Shown: in pieces, positions 21,903 through 33,751 of the stretch | Position numbering within the stretch: the stretch's first letter is position 1 | Layout: each line of letters begins with the position of its first letter | Assembly (NCBI RefSeq): GCF_000835495.1 | Contig: NW_015622544.1 | Location: 577,704 to 641,703 of the forward strand | Source: Cladophialophora immunda | Taxonomy: Eukaryota; Ascomycota; Eurotiomycetes; Chaetothyriales; Herpotrichiellaceae | Direction of reading: 5' to 3' | Length of the DNA stretch: 64,000 bases | The notes under the pieces: generated by a model | Told to the model about the DNA's origin: nothing | The model's database searches: none | What the model saw: only the letters and a program-made list of their open reading frames with translations | Made by a program: the position numbers and the translations under genes

Positions 21903-22594
21903 GGCGGCGAAATGGATCAGTCGATGAGAGGAAGAGCAGGAAAAGGGAACAAGGCAGAAGCCGACCAGGAAATTTTGTCTGTGAAATGTCACGATATGTT
22001 GTTGTACTGGCCTCGTGGCGCGTCGACAGGTTCCATTAGTGAATATGCGCCAGGCAAAATTGAAAGTCTACAGAAGTCAGATCAGAGGCTCGGAAGATCA
22101 TTTCGCCGATTTATACTCTTTTGCATGTCTACCAGATCTGGGACGAGCCGAATGCCGCCCTATGCTCTCATTTGGTATCCAGACCCGGCTCTCCAAAGAT
22201 ACCTAAGTGCTTGGGTGCTACTATTGATGCGTGATAAATATACGTGGGTCGAGGCGCGGTTCGCCATTAACGCCCAATTATACTCAATATGTTGACTTGG
22301 ATGAGTTCCGATCTCAACACTGAGAGCATGACTTTACCCTTCGTCTAGACACCACTATCTGTCAGTCGGACATTGTTCTCACTTCCGTCGCACAGCTCTG
22401 CCCTCCTGGATCAATGCAAAAATACTCCTGTTAGACTGAGGTTTGCGTTCTTGAGTGATTCGGCACACGGATCACGAGCGGGCGTGCTTCGCGAACTCGA
22501 GTAAAGATGAGCCGCGCCTGCCAGTCGCGTTTTCTCATCTCTTGAAGGCATCATAATATTGACCAGTCTGACTTCCTGATGGCCGGTGAGCATT
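21903..22594. other. Intergenic region, 692 bp
   Basis: It lies upstream of the Yra1-like gene and downstream of the GH47 gene. No gene is supported. Confidence 0.5.
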
Positions 22595-24330
<1,736 letters not shown>

Positions 24331-25898
24331 CGGCAATGCTGAATATCACCTCGCGCCGCGAAGCATGTTGTTATGACGAGGAGTCGAAGGACACTGGTCC
24401 CAGACGCAGTGTACCCGCACCTCGGTACGCTACAACAAACAGGGTGAAACAGGCATGCATGTGTAGGACGGGCACTCCTTGCATTGTTCAGTTATGTGGC
24501 CTGCCGGGCGAAGCTTGGCTGCGCCGGTCCTGAAAGGGGCACAAGTATGTTCATACGTGTCCTCCCTGTCTCAGGTTGCGCAACTTGACGCAGAACAGCT
24601 TGCTCCTAGACGCCAGTGCTCTAAATATTTCCTCATGGCAACATTCGCAAAGTCTCATGTCTACCGGCAACGTCTTATTGTGCTTTCCAAGCATAGCATA
24701 TACGCTAGCACCGTGAGTTCCGGCCTTCCTGGCCTTTGCCAGAACGACCCCGCTACCTGGCGAATTTTGTCCCTGATGAGATCGAAACATACTCACCTAT
24801 ACGACATCAAGCTGCAGATTGCTTGGAAGTTATGCAAATTGGGCCTGATTGAAGTGAAGTCACGGGTTAGCTGGCACAACCCCTCGGATATGCCTCGGAA
24901 GATCGAAGACGAAAAAAATGCAGTTGGCGAGTACATGCCGACGGAGGCTTCTCGACCATGGGAGCAATTTCCAATATTGGCATCGACGAATATCTTTTCA
25001 ACGTCGACGATCTCGCGTCAGTCACTATCTACCTTTGTGTCTTTCTGATTGCGCTTTCTACCTCGACCCTGAGAAAGCACACAACGAGAACGCTAGATTT
25101 ATCCATCAGATGCCATGACGCAGCAATTTTCAATGTAAAATCACAAGTTGTTCATAAGAGCGACTCTTGAGTCTTGTTGATGGATAGGTAGATTAGCATG
25201 ACTAGTCGTGCAACCAAATTTGGTAATTTCCCTTACTGTTTTGGGGAGCAAGAGCCGTTAGTGGGTGCCTAGTGCCCCCAGAGGAGCAGGCTCCCCAGGT
25301 TATTGGTCAGTCGTGTGCACAATAGGCACAAGGCTAGTGGGCGCTATCCACGCCGCTCAAATCGCAAACAAGCGCTGAGATCATCTCTAATCGGTCTGGC
25401 AAAGTTGATAGCATGTACTCTGGAAGTGCGATCCTGACGTTTGTGGAGGTATTTCCCAGCTGCCAACGGGTTCAGTGCGAAATAACCGACTTTGTTGAGT
25501 AGGATGACTATTATTAGACCTACTTGGTAGGACGATTTTGTTGCCTTTCCAGGCGGGGCAGAGATTGTTCTATACGACCATTCCAACTGGTGATCGTAAA
25601 CGAGAGCCTAGTTCTGTTGCCTAAAGGCCAACATTTTCTCTATGTTAATCTCTTGAGCACTGTCGGAGGTTTGACATAACCTGTGGGCCCTTGCAGCAAT
25701 ATGTTCCAGAATACAAAAAAGATCGGCGGATTCGCGAGTCAACTATCCAGCCGCAGAAAACAACGTTGTCTTTACTTGCCGCGTGCTGGACGCCAATTGT
25801 CTGCCTTCTCAACTTTCCTTACTCATCCTCGGCAGTACGATATCTTCCGTGTTCACTGCAGTCACGAAGCAACCGCTGAGCTCAGCTTTCATCTCCCG
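24331..25898. other. Intergenic region, 1.6 kb
   Basis: It separates divergent genes (GH47 and DUF3431). Open frames are short and lack family signals. Confidence 0.5.
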
Positions 25899-26842
25899 AT
25901 GTTGATTTCGAAGCCACATTCTCGCCTTTTATCTGTGGTTACGATCTTGGTTATAGTCGCCTTAAGGTCGCTCTGCGGGTGGAGGGTCGACGGTTCCCTT
26001 ATATTTCAATTCGGCCAAAGGTCCGACAAGTCCAGCACGTCCAATAAGCCCAGCAATTCCAAAGGATGGATCTACTCGGGTCCCAAGGCAGAAGACAAAG
26101 CGGTGATTCTGGCAAAGGTCCGCGGCGAAGATGTCGATTGGGTCTTTGACAATCTTCAAGAGTATGTTACGTAGTATCGTCTAGATGGCTGCATGGATGC
26201 TGACGAGAATGCTTCCTCAGTTGGAAACAAGCCATCTACTATATGGACGACCCACGGGAAGGAGTGCTCCATCCACCACTTAATAAAGGCAGAGAGGCTA
26301 TGGCTTATCTTACTTTCATCATCGACCACTATGATGTTCTTCCCGCGTACATGGTCTTCGTCCACCCCCATCTGCAAGGCTGGCCTGCAGCATGGCATAC
26401 GGATAGTCAGAATCACAACCAAATCAATTCTATCAGGTCTTTGAGGCTGAAATACCTCGAAGATAATGGTTATGCTAATATGCGCTGCGTTCCTGATCCG
26501 GGTTGTCCAGCGGAAATACAAGTTGACCGACAAGACGATCGCCGCACTGCGGAGCACGCTATGAGGGAAGCATGGCCATACATGTTCGGGGGGAATTATA
26601 CGGACATACCCAAAGTTATCGCCCAGCCCTGTTGTTCACAATTTGCGATATCGAAAACGCAGGCTCTGAAGCGCAGCAAGGCGGATTACGAGCATTACCG
26701 TCAGTGGCTGCTTGATACGCCACTAGATGATGATATAAGTGGACGTGTCTTCGAGTACCTCTGGCATGTTATATTTGGACAAGCAGCCGTGCACTGTATC
26801 CCTCTGAAAAAATGCCGGTGCGAGCAGTTCGGTCGGTGCTAG
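25899..26842 (+). CDS. DUF3431-family membrane protein
   Basis: Two exons (25899-26161 and 26221-26842) give 294 aa; donor GTATGT, acceptor CTCAG, join reading VFDNLQD-WKQAIYYMDD. A membrane anchor lies near residues 9-24 (LLSVVTILVIVALRSLC). The lumenal part carries the family signature WKQAIYYMDD, then a Tyr/Leu/Phe segment MAYLTFIIDHYDVLP, VFVHPHLQGWPAAWH, and a Cys-rich stretch MRCVPDPGCPAEIQ. DUF3431 proteins are common in filamentous fungi and resemble type II secretory glycosyltransferases in layout, but no activity is established. An in-frame extension upstream of ATG 25899 exists without support. Confidence 0.87.
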
Positions 26843-26989
26843 AATTGATTCAAATCCACCAGGATGGTGCCAACACTTCGCGACTCGAATCGAGAATGTA
26901 AACTGTATCGAGTGTTGGTGATTCCAACGGAGACTAACCACAAAGTGAGGGCGTACAGTGTAAGCCTTCATCTGTGAGTACGTAGGCCC

Positions 26990-27607
26990 AAATCTCATGG
27001 AATTAGAGCCTCATTCAGCGCGTTCGATCCGCAAGGAATTTCATGGATAGTCGGCACTTACTCCTACCTTGACAATCCTGCCGACGCCAATCCTTCCTCT
27101 TAACTGATATTGGACCCCTTCGATACGGCTGACGTTGTCATCTATCTGCAAGATGATGTACTGACCACGACGTCCACGGGATCCACGTCACAACCACCTA
27201 CCACGTCCAGCACTACTTCCTCACCCTCCATTTCTTCAATCACCTCCTTGTCTGAGTCCCCGAAAACCCTAGTGACCGCCTCAGCCGCCTCCCCGGGGCT
27301 GGATGAAACTGACAAGTTGGCCATTGGCGTCACATTTGGCGCTGGCTTGCCCTTAATCCTCGCCACGATCGAAATCACATTCTTCCTCTTCAAAAAGAGA
27401 CGAAATACTTCCCTGCACCAGCCCCAGAGTTTTCCAGGAACTACCAGAACGGCGAAGTTCTCGTGGCTTCCTCTCCTACTGCCGACAAAGACTGGATGGC
27501 CGCTGGAACGCAGTCGCTATTGGAGCCGTGCTCAAGACCGATATCGACACACCAAGCATATAGCTGTCAATCTCAACAACGGCAGTAGCATCATTCATTT
27601 CTGCTAG
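26990..27607 (+). pseudogene. Possibly broken Ser/Thr-rich single-pass membrane protein gene
   Basis: A single frame from about 26978 to 27607 is interrupted only by TAA at 27101-27103. Downstream of the stop it codes for a Ser/Thr-rich stalk (DDVLTTTSTGSTSQPPTTSS onward), then a hydrophobic helix LAIGVTFGAGLPLILATIEI followed by FKKRRN, the plan of fungal wall-sensor or Mid2-like membrane proteins. Upstream it reads FSAFDPQGISWIVGTYSYLDNP. No ATG or signal peptide is found. It is either a pseudogene with a nonsense mutation or an incompletely resolved spliced gene. Confidence is low. Confidence 0.3.
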
Positions 27608-28118
27608 GGTTGCTGGCAGAGACTCGATAGATACCTAGGCATGCATGACTTTGACATGAATGGAAGCAATGAGCGTGCTGTTGAAGAAGTCGAGTTAAGC
27701 GCAATTGAAGCTTAAAAGCGGCAAGTCCCAATGGATTTTATGTGAGATTTTGCACTATCATCTGACTACTCCTCCGTACTTGTGCCGCCAAGTCCCCTTC
27801 TTGCTGCACAACGACGTACACCTTGCATACGACTATACCCACCCGCTGCGCCCGTACCACGACTACTCCAAAGGCCTTTTTCTCCATCTTCCTTGTTTCC
27901 AAGCACTGAGCCCGTGATGGCTCTGACTTTTTCCATAATGGCACACCTTGTATCATTCATATGGACACGCTGATGTCCTTAGATGAAGCGCCCTCGCTCC
28001 TCAATCTGCCTGTTGGCTACCTCGACTTCCGACAGGATCTGCGCCATTTTTCCGGCCGTTCCCAGACTCGTCCTGCAGATAATCGACTTGGTTGACCCGA
28101 CGCACACTCCCTTTCCCA
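27608..28118. other. Intergenic region, 511 bp
   Basis: It is the upstream region of the NIPA-like gene, pyrimidine-rich toward 28118. No gene seen. Confidence 0.5.
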
Positions 28119-30410
28119 ATGCACATACCCATTACTTCTTCCACGGTCAATGCCTACCCGACAACGACACTGTATCTCTTTACCCCTGAAAATGGGTCGC
28201 AACCCGGCGCCGGCTATGAAAAGTGGTCGTCCTTCATCGGCATTGTTACGGCAATTGTGGGAAATCTCCTCATCTCCTTTGCTCTGAACACCCAGAGATA
28301 TGCGCACATCCTCATAGACCGCGAGTACTCCGAATGCCGAAAATCCTTCGCGAATGGACACACTGCTTCTGGACATCGGCCCGGGATTGCTGACGAAGAA
28401 CAAGAAGAGATCGCAGAGGAGCGAAGAAGGAAAAACCTCGAGATACCCAATCATAAAAGAAGTGTAGAGGAAGAACCAAGTGAATCAGCGCAACGTTCCT
28501 CTCAGGAGACTCTGCAGCCATCTCTGGGACCCGCTCAGCATGACCATCGCCGAGAGAAAGACGCAACCAACGACGTTGAGAGAGCGTCCTATCTCAGGTC
28601 GCCATACTGGTGGTTCGGTCTTGTGCTGATGATCATTGGCGAGGCGGGGAACTTTCTTGCCTATGGCTTCGCTCCCGCGTCCATTGTCAGTCCTTTGGGT
28701 GTTGTCGCCTTGATCTCAAATTGTTTAATTGCCCCACTCATGCTCAAGGAACGGTTCCGTCGACGCGATCTATACGGAGTCTTGGTTGCAATTGCTGGCG
28801 CTGTCACCGTCGTGCTATCCGCCAGAAGCAGTGAGGCCAAATTTGGACCCGGTGAACTATGGAAGACCATAAAGAGATGGGAATTCCTCCTCTACGTCAT
28901 CATCACCGTGGTGCTCATTGGGGCTCTGATGTATGCAGAGCCACGATATGGCCGTAAGACCATCCTTGTCGACCTTGGTCTAGTGGCGTTGTGTGGAGGC
29001 TACACTGCGCTCTCCACCAAAGGCGTCTCGTCGCTTTTGTCGGTGTCCCTTTACAAGGCGTTTACTTTTGCCATCTTCTACTTCCTTGTGGTTGTCCTTG
29101 TTGCCTCAGCGCTCATGCAGATTCGATATCTGAATCGTGCTTTGCAGAACTACGATTCGACGCAGGTTATACCGACACAATTTGTACTCTTCACTCTTTC
29201 CGTCATTATTGGCTCGGCGGTGCTGTACCGAGATTTTGAACATACTACATTGGACAAGGCCATTAAATTTGTCATTGGATGCCTTTTGACCTTCTTTGGC
29301 GTATACCTCATCACGAGCCAACGTCACGAGATAGGTGAAGCTGGAGAAACAGCTAGAGATGAGGAGGAGACGATACAGCTTCTCGATGAGGAGGCAGACG
29401 AGGTGGATGAGCGGACGCCATTGAGGCGTGATGCACCAAAGCCGACGCCCGCACAGACGGACGGATATCCGGTGGTCTCTAATTCGGATCAAATCCAAGC
29501 TGCAACTGCTACGCCACGCACGCCGCGACGATCATCAGATGCGTCCTCAGTTCTGCCCTCAATCTCTGTTACGCCTGCTGAACCTTCTGACGACCTTGTT
29601 TCCAATCCCTGGCTCTCTTTCGCCGAGCAGATCGACTCTTCACTGCCACCTCTAACGCCTGAAGTTAGTGGGGCACGTGAGCATGCCACACCCTTCTACA
29701 CCCCTGCCACATCAAGACCCCTTCAACGCTCCGCTTCGTCCCCTGCAGAGCCAGAAACACCTTCGAAACCATCAGCGTCTCCTCGACCACCCAGCCCAGA
29801 CCGCTCCACTAGACCTACACCAGACGACAACTCTCCCGCCCCTAGTTTTCTCGCTCGCGGTTCTAGGGGAAGTATTTCGCGCCTTATTCCCGTCCCAGGG
29901 CCCCTTTTGCCCCCTCTTTCAAACTCGCTCAGCGCCCTGGTGGCAGATTCACTGCTGAAAGGCGAAGGGTCGCCCCGCTCCGTACGCGCTGCGCTTCGCC
30001 GATCCCGTTCTGAGCGGCACTCCATTGACGACCGACGACGAACCGTTGCTGTAACCGAAGACACTGACGGCTTCGATCCGCTAGCAGCATTGAACATGCA
30101 CTGGCAAAACCGAAGCGCTGACAGCGCTCAGGATCTAAGCCGTGCACAGACGCACGAGGCGAGGCCGGCAGGGGCTCAAGGAGGTGATGGAGTCGAGGCG
30201 GACCTGGCTTTGGAGGGAGACAGCGATATTGGCAAGCGGAAAACAAGACTACGGGCGTTGAGCGAGACCTTGAGCGGGATGATGAGTCGTCACTCTTCCG
30301 GTCGGAAGCAGAATGAGGGTCACGGTAAAGGGAAAACTGGACCGGGACTTCGAACCGAGCCTGCAGATGATGATGGCGATGACACCAGGGGTAGTGCAAC
30401 GGAGAGGTAA
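28119..30410 (+). CDS. NIPA-like (DUF803) magnesium transporter family protein with long C-tail
   Basis: An intronless 763-aa frame from ATG 28119. The first helix (FIGIVTAIVGNLLISFAL) is followed by a ~90-residue charged loop, then eight or so helices with the family patterns YWWFGLVLMIIGEAGNFLAY, ASIVSPLGVVALISN, KERFRRRDLYGVLVAIAG and TQVIPTQFVLFTLSVIIGSA. NIPA proteins move Mg2+ and related ions. The last ~370 residues are Ser/Pro/Arg-rich and predicted cytosolic, with many possible phosphorylation sites, longer than in animal homologues but normal for filamentous fungi. Ion specificity is inferred only. Confidence 0.9.
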   Translation: MHIPITSSTVNAYPTTTLYLFTPENGSQPGAGYEKWSSFIGIVTAIVGNLLISFALNTQRYAHILIDREYSECRKSFANGHTASGHRPGIADEEQEEIAEERRRKNLEIPNHKRSVEEEPSESAQRSSQETLQPSLGPAQHDHRREKDATNDVERASYLRSPYWWFGLVLMIIGEAGNFLAYGFAPASIVSPLGVVALISNCLIAPLMLKERFRRRDLYGVLVAIAGAVTVVLSARSSEAKFGPGELWKTIKRWEFLLYVIITVVLIGALMYAEPRYGRKTILVDLGLVALCGGYTALSTKGVSSLLSVSLYKAFTFAIFYFLVVVLVASALMQIRYLNRALQNYDSTQVIPTQFVLFTLSVIIGSAVLYRDFEHTTLDKAIKFVIGCLLTFFGVYLITSQRHEIGEAGETARDEEETIQLLDEEADEVDERTPLRRDAPKPTPAQTDGYPVVSNSDQIQAATATPRTPRRSSDASSVLPSISVTPAEPSDDLVSNPWLSFAEQIDSSLPPLTPEVSGAREHATPFYTPATSRPLQRSASSPAEPETPSKPSASPRPPSPDRSTRPTPDDNSPAPSFLARGSRGSISRLIPVPGPLLPPLSNSLSALVADSLLKGEGSPRSVRAALRRSRSERHSIDDRRRTVAVTEDTDGFDPLAALNMHWQNRSADSAQDLSRAQTHEARPAGAQGGDGVEADLALEGDSDIGKRKTRLRALSETLSGMMSRHSSGRKQNEGHGKGKTGPGLRTEPADDDGDDTRGSATER

Positions 30411-30901
30411 GAACAGCTTCATGATGGGGAAAGGAATCGTCTTATTGTAGAGTAATGCTAGTATATAATACCCCATCTTTCGTACGGAGCATGTCGAGTC
30501 AATATTGAGATTTACTTTCAAGTACATATACGATGGTTTTGGTCACGAAAGCCAGTCTGATCTCAAGTAATTGGTGTGACTCGGAAGCCGAGGGATGAAA
30601 GCCTGTCGGACAATGTCGAGTCCCGCATTCCATTTGGTGTGTTCGTTCATCGTGGCATTATCTCATTTAGCATATATCGTGTCGAGGAGTATCGGATCCC
30701 TCTGTACAAATTTGTATATGTTCATATCAGACCACGGCGTAGCACTGCCCAGCACTGCCCAGCACTGCACGTTGCAAGTTTTGTCCGTGGACTCGCATCT
30801 TGCGTCACCATTACTGTGCTGGTTTTGTTTCTTCAGCTCAGCGATCTTGACCACAACCATGCTGACTTTGCAGCTGGAACCTCTTCTGCTTCGCTTGGGT
30901 C
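30411..30901. other. Intergenic region between convergent genes, 491 bp
   Basis: It holds the two 3' ends. A tandem repeat of AGCACTGCCC (three units, the last imperfect) lies at 30741-30769. Confidence 0.5.
30741..30769. repeat. Short tandem repeat, three units of a 10-mer
   Basis: AGCACTGCCC, AGCACTGCCC and AGCACTGCA follow one another without a gap, in the shared 3' region of two convergent genes. Confidence 0.9.
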
Positions 30902-32661
30902 TCAGCCACCCGCGGCGGATTCGTCTTCGCCTCCTTCCGTAGTGGTCTCCTCGCCAGTGCCGGGCTTGTCGTCGTTGCCTGGCTTGCCAGCCCTTTCGCG
31001 TGCCCTTCTCGCTTTGGCTCCTGCCTTCAGACTGTCCCATTTCTCTCGATACTTGGTGATGGTCTCTTTCAACTTGACATTCTCTTCTTCCCGTTTCCTT
31101 GCCCTGGCATCACTCTTGCGAAGAATTTCTTCCAATTCTGCTATTCTGCGTTGCGTTGTGTCACGATTTCCCCCTCCGCCACTGTTACCGATGCCAACCA
31201 TCCCACCACTGTCCAGTCCCATTTTCCCACTAATGGTCTTGCCACGCGAATTCTCGGGTGAGAGCATGGGCGAGCGATTGTGGAGGGAGCGGATGCTCTG
31301 GGCCAGTGCTGCAGAGGAAGTCTGGGCGGACATTTCAAAGACGTGCAATCTCCTGGAAAGCGTGTCAGAGAGGTGTTTGAGTGCTTGATTCTCTAACGCG
31401 AGTTCTTCCATCGTTTTGCCGTTCACTTTAATCTCATCAGCAACTCCACGGGCTCTGGCAAAGCGGCTTAGAGGTGCGTTGCCCGGCGCTGGAAGTATCG
31501 TACTTTGTGCATCGACGAAATCGTCCTCGGAGATATTTGAGAGATTGGAAGGCTGGCGGCGGTGACCATGTGCACGAAGACCAGCACGAGCCTCTTCTCG
31601 CTCAGCACGGGACATGATTTCGGCATAGGAAATCGTGCCTCCGGTGGTAGGGACGACGTAAAATGACTCCGATGGGTTGGACGGGTTATTGCCGGTGCCC
31701 GAAACCGCACGTAGGGCTGCCCGGGAGATGAGCTGTGAGTAATCGACTAATGGTGCTGCTGGTGTTGGGCGGGACACAGCTTTCGGGGCTTTAGGAGGAA
31801 TTTGAGAGGGAGCGGGTGGTGGCTTGGATGCTGCAGCGACTGTCAGAGGTAGTCCCGCAAATGCCAACGGTGCACTGAGTTTCGACACGAGACTCTCAAA
31901 CGTTGTGTAGAATTGTTGGAACGGTGCATCCGAGCTTTGGGCTTCTGGCTGTTCCATCGCATCTGACTTTGGAGGAGGAGGAGATATCGGGGGAGTCCAT
32001 GACGGACGTGAACTTGTCTGGCGGGACATGGACACCAGAGCATCACTGGAATCTGCATGTGCTCTGAGGGCAGACTTGCCCCTTGTCTCATCCTGAGCAT
32101 TATGTCCATCGGCATGTTGATTCGAGACCAGCGGTGAAATCGGGGTAGGTCGCTTTTGTCGGTTGCTGGGTATCCCTCTTGCCGAAGCCAGATTGCTCGC
32201 AATCGAAGAAGACAGTTCGCGAGTGCTCGACCTCAAGCCTCTAGGAAGCCTTGGGGGGTGTGCGGCGGCCTCTGGCGACGGAGGTCTCTGAGATTCTTGC
32301 TTCTGTCGCTCTGCGGCGGGCAGCGCATTCTCGCTATCACCAGCTGATGGTTGGTTAGGAGCCTCTTTTGCTGGCGGTTTTTCATGAGCTGCCCTCAATA
32401 GTTGACCCAGCTTCTTGTGATGTTGTTCCAACAGATTCAGCACGCGCAGTGCTTCCGAGTCTGAAGTCTCTTGAGCCGCAGCTGCGAATTCGGCTGCGGC
32501 TAAATCATGCTCCTCACTGGCGGCAACAGGATTGTGACGACGCGACTCGAGCGCAGCATTTCGGGCATGGGTATGAGCCTGGGTAGAGAGCATTAGAATG
32601 TGCGTCGTTGTTCCTCAATCTCCGACATGGTGCTTACGAGAGTCAGTGGTGCAGTCTCCAT
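30902..32661 (-). CDS. MIT-like and coiled-coil protein, possible Atg38/NRBF2 relative
   Basis: Two exons (32661-32638 and 32578-30902) give 566 aa. The first exon is only 8 codons (METAPLTL); donor GTAAGC, branch CTAAT and acceptor CCCAG support it, and it replaces the non-conserved start inside the intron. Residues about 8-65 form an Ala-rich helical hairpin (LAHTHARNAALESRRHNP, then ALRVLNLLEQHHKKLGQLL) like an MIT domain. The middle is disordered and Pro/Ser-rich. Helical heptads occur at MEELALENQALKHLSDTL and in RRIAELEEILRKSDARARKR through the C-terminal coiled coil. This layout recalls Atg38/NRBF2, a subunit of the autophagy PI3-kinase complex, but the match is by architecture only. 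Confidence 0.7.
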
Positions 32662-33751
32662 CTATTCTTAGTTCAACTATCGACAAGATTGCAAAGGCTG
32701 TCGGGCTGCTGTCTGCAATGCATCGACAACCCTAGGATGGTGAGGCGTAAGCGGCATTCTCTTGACTCGAGGTTACTTGCAGGTAGTTGGACCTTTGTGG
32801 AAGCAAGTCATGCCACAAATCAAATCGCAAGTCACAAGGCTGCAGGGACGCGGGCTAGGAGGAGATCTTTGGTGGGGACTGAGGCTCCCCGTATGCATTC
32901 CCAGGGACGAGATACTGAGAACCTACTGGACGATGTGGGATCACCCATCGACCACCTAATCCACTGTGCCCTTCCCTGGAGCCCTGAGGTCACTAGCCTC
33001 ACTAGCCCATAACACGGGAGCCGAAAGGCGCCCGCACCAACTGAAAGCGGCTGCCTGCGGCGGCCTTCGATCGCTGGGTTCGGCGAATTCGTGCCCTTAA
33101 GCCACCTAGGCGCTGCGGGCAGCTGAGGTCACTGGGTTAAGCTAGCCCAAGCTGATGCGCCTCGGCGTCCTCGATTGGAACGCTTGAGGGGGCCGCCTAA
33201 ATGCGCGGAGTAAATCTCCCTCGGCACTTGGGCTACTGCTGGCCATCGCCTGCCGCATTCATAGGTGCCCTTCCGGTTTGCGCAAGCCATTCGAGCTTCT
33301 TGCACCGCGCACAAATGGGGCTTGAATACCCCCCAAGCTCGCAAACTTCCACTCACAGTCAGCTAATCACACTGGCCCGTTCCCGTACCGAAGCCCGAAG
33401 GTGGCAGCCTGAACTCACAGTCTACGCGTACCTAAGTGCGGCCAACAACCAAAAAACTCCAAGCATCTCGTCTAACGACTAATGGTGACCGCTTTCAACC
33501 CGGCATCACCTCCTCTACATACCTTTCTTCTACGGGCCACCGCACTCTTTCCTCTATTCTGTGAGATATTTGATAGCCATTTTTTATGCGATAGCATCTG
33601 GGTGTTCCCCCCTCCTTTTGTGTTTGGATCCACATGCCGTTCGTTACCATTGTCCGTGTGACATCACGCGGAGTCGTCTCCCGTTGCTCCTAAACATTGG
33701 CCACGTCGCAGCACGACAATTGGATTCGACTCAGCCTTGGACGTGCCTTGA
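32662..33751. other. Divergent promoter region, 1.1 kb
   Basis: It lies between the MIT-like gene and the GRAM/VASt gene. The part at about 32990-33130 is GC-rich. No supported gene. Confidence 0.5.

Noticed and set aside
30576..31388. 270-codon plus frame
   Set aside because: Mostly antisense to the MIT-like coiled-coil gene, whose splice sites and helices are well supported.
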